The notes under the pieces are model-generated. The model saw only the letters and a program-made list of their open reading frames with translations. It was not told the DNA's origin and searched no databases. Of a stretch of 64,000 nucleotides of DNA, positions 1-8,067 are shown in pieces. The DNA is taken from contig NZ_CP030117.1 in NCBI RefSeq assembly GCF_001039275.2, positions 4,434,501 to 4,498,500 on the forward strand, given 5' to 3'. Position numbers and translations under genes: made by a program. The stretch is from Brevibacillus brevis (GTDB lineage Bacteria; Bacillota; Bacilli; Brevibacillales; Brevibacillaceae). Numbering within the stretch: position 1 is the first letter of the stretch; each line of letters starts with the position of its first letter.

Positions 1-1
1 A

Positions 2-1165
2 CATGCGGTACACTTTAAAAGCTGCACAGAGGTATACGATACGACTACGGCAATCGGGCGACTGTTTATTACCTTAGTGGCAGCCCTCGCACAATGGGAA
101 CGGGAAAACTTGGCAGAACGGGTCAAGCTGGGAATGAGCCAGATGGCAAGAGAACGAAAACGACCAGGAGGACCTGCACCGTATGGATACAATCTGGTGC
201 GAGGAGCCTTGGTCGTGAATCAAAGGGAAGCTGCTGGCGTACGCAGCATGTTCGAGCGCTATGATCGAGGTGAATCCCCTCGCCAAATCGCTGAATGGGC
301 GAATCATTCTGGATTGCGCGGGAAAAATGGTGCTTCATGGAGTGCTAGTGCCGTACTTCGCTTGTTAAAAAATCCGGTCTATCATGGTGCGTTGCGCTGG
401 AATTACACCGACGCTGATCAACAACGCAATGACCCTGAGGAATGGATTGTCGAAGAGGCGACTCACCCCGCTATCATCGATCAGTCATGTTTCTCGCGGG
501 TGCAGGAGCGGATGAGTGCTCGCGGCACAAGCCATCCTCGCGTTCTGAGCTCCCGCTATCTCTTTTCAGGATTGCTGTACTGCTCGCGTTGCGGTTCCTC
601 CATGCGTGGGAAAACAACCACAATCACAGGAAAAGGAGAAAAACGTTACACGCACCGCTACTATTTATGTAAAAATAAGCTGGCTGGTACGTGTAATGCT
701 CCCGCCATACGTGAGGATCGCTTGGAAAAAGCCATTGTGCACGAGCTGATGCAGCATTCGCCTGAGTCAATCGCTGCGTTGAAGGAAGTGTATCAGACTG
801 TATTACAGGCGAATTCCCGTGCTCCCGCGAAAGAAACCGAGCAACAGCTGCAAATTCGGAGGCAGCGCTGGGAGCAAGCTTATGAAGAGGGATTCCTTAC
901 TCTCCCTGCCTTACGAGAGAAAATCAGTGCGTTAGAGCTGACTGCAAAAGAACAGGAACGGACTTACTCTTCATTTTCAAAAGAACAGCCGCTTGATCTA
1001 GAAGCGCTTTCCAATTGGAATCTCATTTGGACGCATGCAAATGAAAATGAACGGCGATTTCTCGTATGCACGCTCATCCAACGTGTTGACGCGGAAGCAA
1101 TAGACCACGCTGCCTCTGGTCAGAAAAATCGAGAGGTCTGCCTATATCTGTTGTTATTTCACTAA
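2..1165 (+). CDS. Large serine recombinase, N-terminus outside window
   Basis: The frame is open from the first bases, so the gene starts upstream; a GTG at 77 is internal. The visible 387 residues begin at the end of the catalytic resolvase domain, including the long helix with the [18 protein letters not shown] motif typical of serine recombinases. A Recombinase domain (PF07508-like) follows, then a zinc ribbon ([10 protein letters not shown] and later CNAP cysteines) and a C-terminal coiled-coil stretch. The architecture is that of large serine integrases and transposases that cut at a 2-bp core and move phages or islands. The gene stops about 25-40 bp before a truncated protease gene, the usual position of an integrase next to its attachment site. 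The family is clear; the catalytic serine cannot be seen. Confidence 0.9.
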   Translation, partial: HAVHFKSCTEVYDTTTAIGRLFITLVAALAQWERENLAERVKLGMSQMARERKRPGGPAPYGYNLVRGALVVNQREAAGVRSMFERYDRGESPRQIAEWANHSGLRGKNGASWSASAVLRLLKNPVYHGALRWNYTDADQQRNDPEEWIVEEATHPAIIDQSCFSRVQERMSARGTSHPRVLSSRYLFSGLLYCSRCGSSMRGKTTTITGKGEKRYTHRYYLCKNKLAGTCNAPAIREDRLEKAIVHELMQHSPESIAALKEVYQTVLQANSRAPAKETEQQLQIRRQRWEQAYEEGFLTLPALREKISALELTAKEQERTYSSFSKEQPLDLEALSNWNLIWTHANENERRFLVCTLIQRVDAEAIDHAASGQKNREVCLYLLLFH

Positions 1166-1182
1166 AATTACCCCTGATTTTG

Positions 1183-1198
1183 CCTGTATGACGACAGG
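1183..1198. other. Candidate attachment-site dyad at recombinase/protease junction
   Basis: An imperfect dyad, CCTGT-N6-ACAGG, lies between the recombinase stop and the point where protease homology begins. Serine integrases recombine at short partially symmetric sites next to their own gene. This is a positional inference; the partner site is not in the window. Confidence 0.3.
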
Positions 1199-1466
1199 TG
1201 GTTCCCCACTTGGTTTGGAAAATTCTGTGACAGCGGGGATCATTAGTGCCAAAAACCGCCGCTTACAGGTTGCGAAGCGAATGTACGAAGAAATTTTTCA
1301 GACGGATGCTGCGATTAACCCAGGAAATAGCGGAGGTCCACTCATTAATTTGAATGGGGAAGTCGTTGGTCTCAATGCATTCATCATTCAATCGAGCCAA
1401 TGCTTGGGCTTCGCCATCGGGATTGACGCCCTTAAAATGCAACTGGAGCAATACGTATTTAAGTGA
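1188..1466 (+). pseudogene. 3' remnant of an HtrA/DegP-type serine protease
   Basis: The open frame encodes 92 residues matching the end of an HtrA trypsin-like protease domain. The segment [16 protein letters not shown] is followed by [14 protein letters not shown], which contains the catalytic serine in GNSGGP. The catalytic His and Asp, signal or membrane segment, and any PDZ domain are absent. There is no ribosome site before the ATG at 1188, and residues before GSPLGLE do not look like the family, so the homology begins abruptly near 1200. The serine recombinase ends at 1165. I infer that an integration or excision event cut the protease gene here, with the missing 5' part at the other end of the element, outside the window. 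Confidence 0.8.
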
Positions 1467-1483
1467 GAAGCAAACGATTCAAC

Positions 1484-1510
1484 AAAAAAACCCCGTCTAG
1501 GAGGACGGGG
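1484..1510 (-). terminator. Rho-independent terminator of the 48-aa ORF
   Basis: The stem CCCCGTC/GACGGGG (1491-1497 and 1504-1510) is followed on the minus strand by seven U residues (1490-1484). The stop codon of the small ORF lies inside the stem. This supports the short ORF being a real transcript unit. Confidence 0.75.
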
Positions 1511-1643
1511 ATTGCTTCTCTAATGCAATAAGATATACATTTGGACCTTCTGTGTTGATTTGTTCTTCTGCCTGTTTTAATTGTTGCAGCTGAGCGGCCG
1601 TAAGCTGTGCGATAGGCAGTTCACTCAAACGATTCTGTTCCAT
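1497..1643 (-). CDS. Small 48-aa protein of unknown function
   Basis: ATG at 1643 is preceded by GGAGG with 10-nt spacing; an in-frame ATG at 1652 is too close to it. The protein starts MEQNRLSELPIAQLTAAQL and is Gln/Leu-rich, probably one amphipathic helix, with no signal peptide or cysteine. It ends inside a strong intrinsic terminator. I do not recognise a family. The good ribosome site, own terminator and lack of overlapping genes make it more likely real than chance. Confidence 0.55.
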   Translation of the reverse strand: MEQNRLSELPIAQLTAAQLQQLKQAEEQINTEGPNVYLIALEKQSPSS

Positions 1644-1707
1644 ACGCGTCATTCCTCCGTTGTGTCAGACTCACGATCGTAGTCTGCCCAGCTTGGAGAA
1701 TATGTAT

Positions 1708-1989
1708 TTACGCAGTGAGATCAAAAGCTTTGGCAATCGCAGAACACGAACGCTTGCAGAAAACGATGGGCAGCTCGCGATCTTTGGCTTGGTTTTTCAC
1801 CGTTTTGGCCAAGTTGTGATTGACGAAATCAGTCAACACCAAAATCATGTGGATACCAGCCGGAATTTTCACTCCCGTTTGCGAGCTTTTCCGTCCAGTT
1901 ACGTGGTGAATATCCTTGAAGCCTTGCCCTTGCAGAAATTCGATAATATTGCCCAGGCGATCTCCGCCAATTACTAAAATAGATGACAT
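1708..1989 (-). CDS. DUF2325 family protein, Fur-controlled
   Basis: The 93-aa protein starts MSSILVIGGDRLGNI, a Rossmann-like beta-strand plus glycine-loop opening typical of DUF2325 (PF10087). This family of small proteins is of unknown function and often lies near metal or redox genes. Two conserved-looking cysteines are near the end (FCKRSCSAI). A GGAGG ribosome site precedes the ATG. The upstream promoter (-35 TTGTCA, -10 TAATAT) overlaps two near-perfect Fur boxes, so iron repression is likely. The divergent neighbour is the iron-storing encapsulin operon, which fits an iron role; the biochemical function is unknown. Confidence 0.8.
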   Translation of the reverse strand: MSSILVIGGDRLGNIIEFLQGQGFKDIHHVTGRKSSQTGVKIPAGIHMILVLTDFVNHNLAKTVKNQAKDRELPIVFCKRSCSAIAKAFDLTA

Positions 1990-2054
1990 AACTTGTTACC
2001 TCCTTAAATTTAGGTGCTTGCAGGATTTATGTTTTCTTCTCAGAATGCGCTAAT

Positions 2055-2111
2055 TGATAATGAATATCACTCTTATTGATAAATATTATCATTCCCAATT
2101 GCCTTTGACAA
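2055..2111 (-). promoter_or_regulatory. Fur-box promoter of the DUF2325 gene
   Basis: Two 15-bp 7-1-7 sites, TGATAATGAATATCA (2055-2069) and TGATAAATATTATCA (2077-2091), each match the Fur consensus TGATAATNATTATCA at all but one base. A minus-strand promoter with -35 TTGTCA (2111-2106), 17-bp spacer and -10 TAATAT (2088-2083) is overlapped by the second box, so Fur-Fe would block RNA polymerase. Confidence 0.8.
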
Positions 2112-2256
2112 TACTCTCCATGATAACTTTTTTGTCAAAAAACAAAACTAGAAACGAAGCCGATAGGCAAAGCCACGGCGCTCTAGCGTTTCTGCCCCCT
2201 TTTCCAAATTGCACCGCGCCATATTCTTCGTAATCATAGGAAAATGTACATAGGTG

Positions 2257-2286
2257 TTGCCCGGGTGTTTTTTCCAACGGTATAAT
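2257..2286 (+). promoter_or_regulatory. Sigma-A-type promoter of IMEF-encapsulin operon
   Basis: -35 TTGCCC (2257-2262), 18-bp spacer, and consensus -10 TATAAT (2281-2286). The start codon of the cargo gene is 35 bp downstream. The Fur boxes are about 170 bp upstream and do not overlap this promoter. Confidence 0.65.
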
Positions 2287-2321
2287 GAAAAAATAGATTG
2301 TGAATGAGGAGGTGGCGTAGG

Positions 2322-2921
2322 GTGCAAGAAATTACACAGCTGCACGCCATTTTTGATCGCACTAGAGGTTATATCAACAGCTTCATGGGCGTTATCCAGC
2401 CGATTATCGACGCGGCCACGGACGAGCATACTCGTCTTTACTACCATCATATTTTGGAAGAAGAAGAACAGCGTATGGGTCGCTTGCAGGAATTGGTTCC
2501 CTACCTGGAGAAACTGTCCTCAGGAAAAAGCCTGGATCAGCTCAGTGATCGCGACCTCTCGCAAATGCTGTCTGATGTGAATCTGGAACGTTTTGGACTG
2601 CACAATTTCCGCGAGCATCTGGAGCTGTCTCTGTATGAATTCAAGGATGACGAAACACGTCAGCTCCTGGATGGCATGCGTGAAAAGACGCATACAGACT
2701 ATTTGACAGTCAAAGAGATCATGGCAAACATGAGCCAACGATTCTCTGATGCGGCTCATCCTGATCTCACTGATCACGATGAGGGGCACGACATTCACCA
2801 GGTAGATCATTTGAAAGCTTCGGCTTCCGCTCCTCACGGTGTTGCTTCCGTGATCAAGCATTCCGCCCCTGCAGTTTCTGGCAAAAAAGGGCTGACAGTT
2901 GGCAGCTTGAAAGGAATGTAA
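2322..2921 (+). CDS. IMEF-type encapsulin cargo protein (iron mineralising)
   Basis: The GTG at 2322 has AGGAGG 9 nt upstream; the in-frame ATG at 2304 lies before that site and is unlikely. The 199-aa protein is mostly helical, rich in His, Glu and Asp (for example YYHHILEEEEQR), as in ferritin-like iron-binding bundles. A flexible linker leads to the C-terminal segment LTVGSLKG, the short docking peptide type used to load cargo into encapsulin shells. The encapsulin gene follows after 37 bp. The pair matches the Iron-Mineralizing Encapsulin-associated Firmicute (IMEF) system known from Firmicutes, which stores iron inside a large shell. The assignment rests on the docking peptide, composition and neighbour. 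Confidence 0.85.
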   Translation: MQEITQLHAIFDRTRGYINSFMGVIQPIIDAATDEHTRLYYHHILEEEEQRMGRLQELVPYLEKLSSGKSLDQLSDRDLSQMLSDVNLERFGLHNFREHLELSLYEFKDDETRQLLDGMREKTHTDYLTVKEIMANMSQRFSDAAHPDLTDHDEGHDIHQVDHLKASASAPHGVASVIKHSAPAVSGKKGLTVGSLKGM

Positions 2922-2958
2922 AGAACCGGAAATCCTGAAATGACATGGAGGTTACACG

Positions 2959-3807
2959 ATGGACAAGCTTCGTAAATACCCAGACTCTCCCTTGACGACT
3001 GAAGAATGGAACCAACTGGACGCAACTGTCGTTGACATGGCTCGCCGCCAACTGGTAGGACGGCGTTTTATCGATATTTATGGACCATTGGGTGAAGGTA
3101 TCCAAACCATTACCAACGATGTATATGAGGAATCCCGTTTTGGCGGTCTCTCCCTCCGTGGAGAATCACTGGAGATGACACAGCCTAGCCGCCGTGTCAG
3201 CATGACGATTCCGATCCTGTACAAGGATTTCATGCTCTACTGGCGCGATGTTGCCCAAGCACGCACACTGGGCATGCCTTTGGACATGAGTGCGGCTGCA
3301 AACGCAGCTGCTGGTGGTGCATTGATGGAAGACGATCTGATCTTCAACGGTGCTGCGGAATTCGACCTACCAGGCCTGATGAACGTAAAAGGCCGCCTCA
3401 CTCATCTGAAGAGCGATTGGATGGAATCTGGCAATGCATTTGCCGATATCGTGGAAGCGCGCAATAAGCTGTTAAAAATGGGCCACAGCGGTCCGTATGC
3501 ACTGGTTGTTTCTCCTGAGCTCTACTCTCTCTTGCATCGCGTGCACAAAGGCACCAACGTGCTTGAGATCGAGCATGTTCGCAATCTCGTTACAGATGGT
3601 GTCTTCCAATCTCCTACCATTAAAGGCCGTTCCGGTGTATTGGTAGCGACTGGCCGCCACAATCTCGACCTGGCGATTGCAGAAGACTTCGACTCCGCAT
3701 TCCTCGGAGACGAGCAAATGAACAGTCTGTTCCGTGTCTATGAGTGCGTTGTATTGCGCATCAAGCGTCCAAGCGCCATTTGCACCTTGGAAGAAACAGA
3801 AGAATAG
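2959..3807 (+). CDS. enc: Encapsulin shell protein (family 1, linocin M18-like)
   Basis: The 282-aa protein has the family 1 encapsulin opening (LTTEEWNQLD, then ARRQLVGRRFIDIYGPLG) and the HK97-like shell fold pattern through to the ECVVLRIKRPSAIC ending. GGAGG lies 7 nt before the ATG. It self-assembles into a protein nanocompartment that takes up cargo through short C-terminal peptides; the cargo here is the preceding IMEF-type gene. The two genes form one operon, closed by an intrinsic terminator at 3819-3857. Confidence 0.95.
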   Translation: MDKLRKYPDSPLTTEEWNQLDATVVDMARRQLVGRRFIDIYGPLGEGIQTITNDVYEESRFGGLSLRGESLEMTQPSRRVSMTIPILYKDFMLYWRDVAQARTLGMPLDMSAAANAAAGGALMEDDLIFNGAAEFDLPGLMNVKGRLTHLKSDWMESGNAFADIVEARNKLLKMGHSGPYALVVSPELYSLLHRVHKGTNVLEIEHVRNLVTDGVFQSPTIKGRSGVLVATGRHNLDLAIAEDFDSAFLGDEQMNSLFRVYECVVLRIKRPSAICTLEETEE

Positions 3808-3818
3808 GAAGCTCTTTG

Positions 3819-3857
3819 ACACACCCATTAACGACTCTCGTTATGGGTGTGTTTTTT
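3819..3857 (+). terminator. Intrinsic terminator of encapsulin operon
   Basis: Perfect stem ACACACCCAT/ATGGGTGTGT with a 14-nt loop, followed by a run of T residues ending at 3857. Confidence 0.9.
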
Positions 3858-3862
3858 CGTCC

Positions 3863-3904
3863 TTGAAATATGTAACAGATCACTTATAATAAGAACGTAC
3901 GTTC
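3863..3904 (+). promoter_or_regulatory. Promoter with palindromic operator before hydrolase
   Basis: -35 TTGAAA (3863-3868), 16-bp spacer, -10 TATAAT (3885-3890). Immediately downstream is the perfect 12-bp palindrome GAACGTACGTTC (3893-3904), at about the transcription start, where a dimeric repressor of TetR type could bind. The regulator is not known. Confidence 0.6.
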
Positions 3905-3950
3905 CAAAATTTCAAAACAATCTGACACAAATGTCGTTGGGGGGCTTTTT

Positions 3951-4769
3951 ATGAGATGCGAGGTCAATGGCGTCAACCTTTATTACGAGGAGATCGGAAG
4001 CGGTTTTCCTATCGTGTTGATTCACGGTTTTTCACTAGATCACCGTTGTATGACAGGTTGTCTGGAGCCAATTTTTGAGAAACGTCCGGGATACCGACGA
4101 CTTTACATAGACCTGCCTGGAATGGGACAAACGGAAAACTACGAACATATCCACACCACGGACGATATTTTAGAGGTTGTCCTCGCGTTCATCGATCAAC
4201 TCATTCCAGGTGAGCCCTTTTTCCTTGCAGGTGAATCATACGGCGGATATCTTGCACGAGCGGTTATCGAGAAGCACCGGGATCAAGTGAAGGGCGCCCT
4301 TTTCATCTGCCCGAACATCATTCCTGATAAACAGATGCGCACACTGCCGGATAAACCCCTCTTAGTAAAGGAGCCTTCTCTCTGGGAGCAGTTGAGTGAG
4401 GCGGAACGAGTGGAGTTTGAGTCGATGGCGGTAGTCGCTACCGATTATACGTGGAACCGCTATAAAAAAGAGATTGTCGACGGCTACATGCTGTCCGACC
4501 CTTCTTTCCTCAGTAAAATCAGACAGTCATACGGCGTGTCCTTCCCATTGGATACGGCCCCCTTCCCCCACCCGAGTCTTTTTGTTGTGGGCAAACAAGA
4601 TCATTCAGTCGGCTATCGCGATATTTGGGATATCATCGAAGGCTATCCCCGCTCTTCATTTGCCGCACTCGATTGTGCCGGACACAACTTGCAGATTGAG
4701 CAGCCGCTTCTGTTTTCAGAACTTGTGAATGAATGGCTGGATCGGGCCCAAAGAGAGCTCTCCCTGTAA
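3951..4769 (+). CDS. Alpha/beta hydrolase
   Basis: The 272-aa cytoplasmic protein has the alpha/beta-hydrolase layout. The oxyanion-hole motif HGFSLDH is near residue 26, the nucleophile elbow GESYGG (Ser) near residue 92, an acidic residue in GKQDHS near 215, and the catalytic His in AGHNLQ near 243. The substrate cannot be told; esterases, lactonases and C-C hydrolases share this pattern. A G-rich ribosome site precedes the ATG. The gene is monocistronic between its own promoter and a bidirectional terminator. Confidence 0.9.
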   Translation: MRCEVNGVNLYYEEIGSGFPIVLIHGFSLDHRCMTGCLEPIFEKRPGYRRLYIDLPGMGQTENYEHIHTTDDILEVVLAFIDQLIPGEPFFLAGESYGGYLARAVIEKHRDQVKGALFICPNIIPDKQMRTLPDKPLLVKEPSLWEQLSEAERVEFESMAVVATDYTWNRYKKEIVDGYMLSDPSFLSKIRQSYGVSFPLDTAPFPHPSLFVVGKQDHSVGYRDIWDIIEGYPRSSFAALDCAGHNLQIEQPLLFSELVNEWLDRAQRELSL

Positions 4770-4778
4770 ACATGCATG

Positions 4779-4816
4779 AAAAAAGACAACCAGCTCCATG
4801 AGAATGGTTGTCTTTT
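4779..4816. terminator. Bidirectional terminator
   Basis: AAAAAAGACAACCA pairs with TGGTTGTCTTTTT around a 12-nt loop. It serves both the hydrolase (+) and the converging aminotransferase gene (-). Confidence 0.9.
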
Positions 4817-4823
4817 TCTTCCA

Positions 4824-6032
4824 TTAAACATTTGTCACCAGAGATTCGCTGTACGCATGGAATGCTTTGCCCAGTCGTGAAATGGCAAGCTCTGTGTCTT
4901 CCCGGTTCAGAAGTGTATAGTTCAAGCGCATCGTATTGAATTGCGGCTCTGCTGCATAAAACGGCTTTCCTGGTACGAATGCCACGCCTTCCTGTACGGA
5001 GCGGGCCAGCAGCTTCTCTGCATCAACGTGCTCTGGAAGATTCACCCAGAGGAACATCCCGCCCCTTGGTTTTTCCCACTGTACACCCTCCCAGTTTTGC
5101 GCAACCAAGAGCTCATGCATCCATTCCATGCGCGCCTTGTAGGACTCGCGGATTTTCTCAATGTGACTCTCCAGATCAAAGCGGGACAAAAGCTCATACA
5201 AAGCGTACTGATCGATTGTGCTCGACTGCAAATCAACAGCTTGCTTCGCCTTCACCATCATTTGAATCACGCGTGTATCTCCAATGGCCCATCCGGTACG
5301 CAAGCCTGGCGCGACAATTTTGGAAAAGGTACTGGTGTACACCACACAGGAATCAGTCGGATGCTCATCCAGTGAGAAAATCGAGCGATACGGTGCTTCC
5401 CCATCGAATTGGATCTCTCCATATGGATCGTCTTCCAGAATGAGAATGTTTTGGGCCTTACATTGACGAAGCAATCCGAGACGGCGTTCGAGGCTCCATA
5501 CCTTTCCTGTCGGATTGGCAAAGGTAGGAATGACGTACACCATTTTCGGACGATATTGGGCTATTTTTTTCGCCAGATCGTCCAGATCCATCCCATCGGC
5601 ATCACCGTCTACGGGAATCGCTTTGATTCCCCGAAATTGGAACAACTGAACGGCTGCCAAATAAGTAGGGTTTTCTACGAGAACGACATCGCCTTCGTCT
5701 AAATATACACGGCACAACAAGTCTACTGCTTGCTGAGAGCCCGTAGTGATGATCATATTATCTGCACCGACGTTCATATGCTTTTGCTTCATGCGGGATG
5801 CAATCCACTCACGAAGCGGCAAGTAACCATCAGTCAATCCGTACTGAAGAGCTTTTGCTCCTTGTTCGAATGCGCGGTTGAACGCTTCGCGCATCTCTGC
5901 GATTGGAAAAGAATCCTCTGCTGGCAGTCCACCTGCGAGCGAGAGCACTTGATTGCCTTGGGTCAGCTTCAAGATTTCCCGGACAGCCGAGGAGGATAGT
6001 GCTTCAACAGATTTTGAAAATGAGTACTCCAT
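4824..6032 (-). CDS. PLP-dependent aminotransferase (class I/II, 2-aminoadipate type)
   Basis: 402 aa from the ATG at 6032, which has AAGGGGG about 9 nt upstream; the longer frame to 6161 has an unrelated N-terminus. Fold-type I motifs are visible: GGLPAEDSFP, the cofactor-contact TTGSQQAVDL, NPTGKVW, DDPYGEI, and the PLP-lysine motif STFSKIVAPGLRTGW. The overall pattern is that of the aminotransferase domain of LysN/ARO8 and MocR-like proteins, without the GntR domain. It probably transaminates aromatic or 2-aminoadipate-like amino acids; the substrate is inferred only from the family. Confidence 0.9.
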   Translation of the reverse strand: MEYSFSKSVEALSSSAVREILKLTQGNQVLSLAGGLPAEDSFPIAEMREAFNRAFEQGAKALQYGLTDGYLPLREWIASRMKQKHMNVGADNMIITTGSQQAVDLLCRVYLDEGDVVLVENPTYLAAVQLFQFRGIKAIPVDGDADGMDLDDLAKKIAQYRPKMVYVIPTFANPTGKVWSLERRLGLLRQCKAQNILILEDDPYGEIQFDGEAPYRSIFSLDEHPTDSCVVYTSTFSKIVAPGLRTGWAIGDTRVIQMMVKAKQAVDLQSSTIDQYALYELLSRFDLESHIEKIRESYKARMEWMHELLVAQNWEGVQWEKPRGGMFLWVNLPEHVDAEKLLARSVQEGVAFVPGKPFYAAEPQFNTMRLNYTLLNREDTELAISRLGKAFHAYSESLVTNV

Positions 6033-6170
6033 GTTCCGTTCCCCCTTGATTTTGCTTATCCTTGTTTTATCACTCTCCCTCTCGTAAGTCCAATCCTTGG
6101 TAGCTATGAGCGGATAGGTTTTGACTATGTCGAGCGGTTGTTCAATCGTTAGTCTTGACACACTTCATGC

Positions 6171-6204
6171 AAAAAACCCCTCTTCGTATCAAACGAAAAG
6201 GGGT
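6171..6204 (-). terminator. Intrinsic terminator of the 156-aa gene
   Basis: Stem of ACCCCT-TTCGT pairing with ACGAA-AGGGGT (one bulged position), followed on the minus strand by six U residues (6176-6171). Confidence 0.8.
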
Positions 6205-6227
6205 CCATATGTATGGGCTATATCTTC

Positions 6228-6698
6228 CTAGGCGATTCGGAACACACGTGGTTTCTCTGTGTGTGGGAGGAAAGAGAGGTCTACATGCGCGGACGCTTCT
6301 TCCATACCAATATCGCTTGCCAACAGTAACGCCTCTTCCTGGAAGGTCGGCGTACAGCTGCCTTCATTCAGTTCACAGAGACGCTTCAATCGCTTCAGTC
6401 TCTCTGCGGACTTCTCCACTCTCATGCATTCGTTCGTCAGCTCACAAACGTTAACGTGACGAGCATCAGCGATCATGCTGATATCATTCACATGGACAAT
6501 CAGTCTTTTGCCTTCTTCTGTTACAAATCCGATCGAGCAAAAATGCGCACCTGACATTTCCAACCGAGTGAGAACAGCATTGGCGTAAACTTCTCCAGTC
6601 CGCAAGCGAATCTGGCCAGCTTCAATGGCTCCGCCGATTTTCCGCTCGTTGGCGATCACCGTATACATATCCGTGTAACCGTTAATCTGATAGCGCAT
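6228..6698 (-). CDS. Unknown 156-aa protein, Fur-controlled
   Basis: ATG at 6698 with GGGAGGG about 5 nt upstream. The first ~80 residues (starting MRYQINGYTDMYTVIANERK) look like a small beta-rich domain; a helical Lys/Arg/Glu-rich segment follows (about 85-125). No membrane segment or known motif was recognised. A near-perfect Fur box lies between the -35 and -10 elements of its promoter, so it is probably made under iron limitation. It has its own terminator. Function unknown. Confidence 0.7.
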   Translation of the reverse strand: MRYQINGYTDMYTVIANERKIGGAIEAGQIRLRTGEVYANAVLTRLEMSGAHFCSIGFVTEEGKRLIVHVNDISMIADARHVNVCELTNECMRVEKSAERLKRLKRLCELNEGSCTPTFQEEALLLASDIGMEEASAHVDLSFLPHTEKPRVFRIA

Positions 6699-6746
6699 GG
6701 TACCCTCCCGCTCTCGCTGAGACTAATTATCATTAACAACAATGAC

Positions 6747-6775
6747 ATCGTATAATGAAAATCATTATCTGTCAA
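6747..6775 (-). promoter_or_regulatory. Fur box inside promoter of the 156-aa gene
   Basis: Minus-strand -35 TTGACA (6775-6770), 17-bp spacer, -10 TACGAT (6752-6747). The spacer holds TATAATGAAAATCATTATC (6751-6769), which matches the 19-bp Fur consensus at 17 positions. Further Fur-like half sites flank it (near 6724 and 6780). Confidence 0.85.
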
Positions 6776-6852
6776 TAATGAGAATGATTTTTATTCTAGA
6801 AGAAAAAAACCACTCTCCATTTATATGGTAGTGTGGCCAATTTGACTCGCTT

Positions 6853-8034
6853 TCATTTGGTTTTCGTAAATAACCCTAACCGCTCAATCCGTTGGACCGC
6901 TTCTGCGAGACGATCTTCATTGGATAACAAAGCCGCTCTCACATAGCCCTCACCTGTCGGACCAAAGCCATTTCCCGGCGCTACGACAACATGCGCTTTT
7001 TCCAAAAGCAGGTCAGAGAACTCCACGGATGTGAAGCCGCTTGGAACAGGAAGCCAAGCAAAAAACGAACCTTGTGATGGTGGAGCCTGCCAGCCAATCC
7101 GATGCAGATTGGAGTACAAGGCATTGCGGCGGCTTTCGTAGACAGCGACGAGGTCGCGAACGCACTGCTGCGACTCCGTCATCGCTTTGGCTGCCGCCAT
7201 CTGTACCGCTCCGAACAGACTGACGAAGTAATGGTCCTGAATGAGATTGATCAGACGAACCAGCTCGCGATTCCCTACCATGGCACCAACACGCCAGCCT
7301 GCCATGTTGTACGTTTTAGACAACGTATAGAATTCTACGCCCACTTCTTTTGCTCCCGGAACCTGCATGAAGCTGACCGGCTTTTTCCCGTCATAGCTGA
7401 TCGCCCCGTAGGCGAAGTCGTGGCAGACGACGATTTCATGTTTTCGCGCAAAACGAATCGTTTCCTCATAAAACTCGAGTGGTGCGTTGACTGCTGTCGG
7501 ATTGTTCGGATAGTTGAGAAACATCAGTTTCGCTCGATCCAAATCAGCTTGGGAGAGCTGGCTGTAGTCTGGCAAGAAGTCATTTTCCGCCTTCAGCGGC
7601 ATCATGACCATCCGTCCGTTTACGACAGCAACCCCCGACCAATAATCCGGATAGCCTGGATCTGGAACCAGTGCAACATCGCCTGCGTTCATGAGTACTT
7701 GGCAAATCTCTACGAGTCCGGTTTTGCTGCCGAACAATATCGCTACTTCTTCCTCCGGATCGAGGTCCACATCAAATTCTTGCTTATACCAATGAGCCAC
7801 TGCCTGCTTCAGTTCCACGCGTCCCTGAAAAGGCGGATATTTGTGATGGAGTGGTTGTGCCGCTTGTGCCTGTAATTCCTCAATAATGTGCGGCGGTGTC
7901 GGCAAATCGGGATTGCCCTGCCCCAGGTTAATGACGTCATGGCCTTGCGCTATGACCTTGTTTACTTTTGCCACCAGGGTCGCAAAAAACTGGGTAGGGA
8001 GTCGATCAATCATGTCGGAGGGTTGAATGCGCAT
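6853..8034 (-). CDS. mtnE: Methionine-salvage aminotransferase MtnE-like
   Basis: The 393-aa class I/II PLP aminotransferase closely resembles Bacillus subtilis MtnE (YkrV) as I recall it. Shared features include an N-terminus with LPTQFFATLV and GHDVINLGQGNPDLPTP, then PDPGYPDYWSG, NYPNNPTAV, the PLP-lysine motif YTLSKTYNMAGWR, and SFFAWLPVP. MtnE converts 2-keto-4-methylthiobutyrate to methionine in the methionine salvage pathway. A SAM-I riboswitch with terminator lies directly upstream, which independently supports a role in sulfur amino acid metabolism. The other mtn genes are not in the window. Confidence 0.9.
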   Translation of the reverse strand: MRIQPSDMIDRLPTQFFATLVAKVNKVIAQGHDVINLGQGNPDLPTPPHIIEELQAQAAQPLHHKYPPFQGRVELKQAVAHWYKQEFDVDLDPEEEVAILFGSKTGLVEICQVLMNAGDVALVPDPGYPDYWSGVAVVNGRMVMMPLKAENDFLPDYSQLSQADLDRAKLMFLNYPNNPTAVNAPLEFYEETIRFARKHEIVVCHDFAYGAISYDGKKPVSFMQVPGAKEVGVEFYTLSKTYNMAGWRVGAMVGNRELVRLINLIQDHYFVSLFGAVQMAAAKAMTESQQCVRDLVAVYESRRNALYSNLHRIGWQAPPSQGSFFAWLPVPSGFTSVEFSDLLLEKAHVVVAPGNGFGPTGEGYVRAALLSNEDRLAEAVQRIERLGLFTKTK

Positions 8035-8067
8035 CTTTCTTCCATTCCTTTCTTGGGGCCCAATACA

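Noticed and set aside
6033..6161. N-terminal extension of the aminotransferase
   Set aside because: Unrelated to the family and without ribosome site; ATG at 6032 is well placed.
7102..7875. 257-aa plus-strand frame opposite mtnE
   Set aside because: Shadow of a well-conserved aminotransferase gene; no ribosome site or family match.
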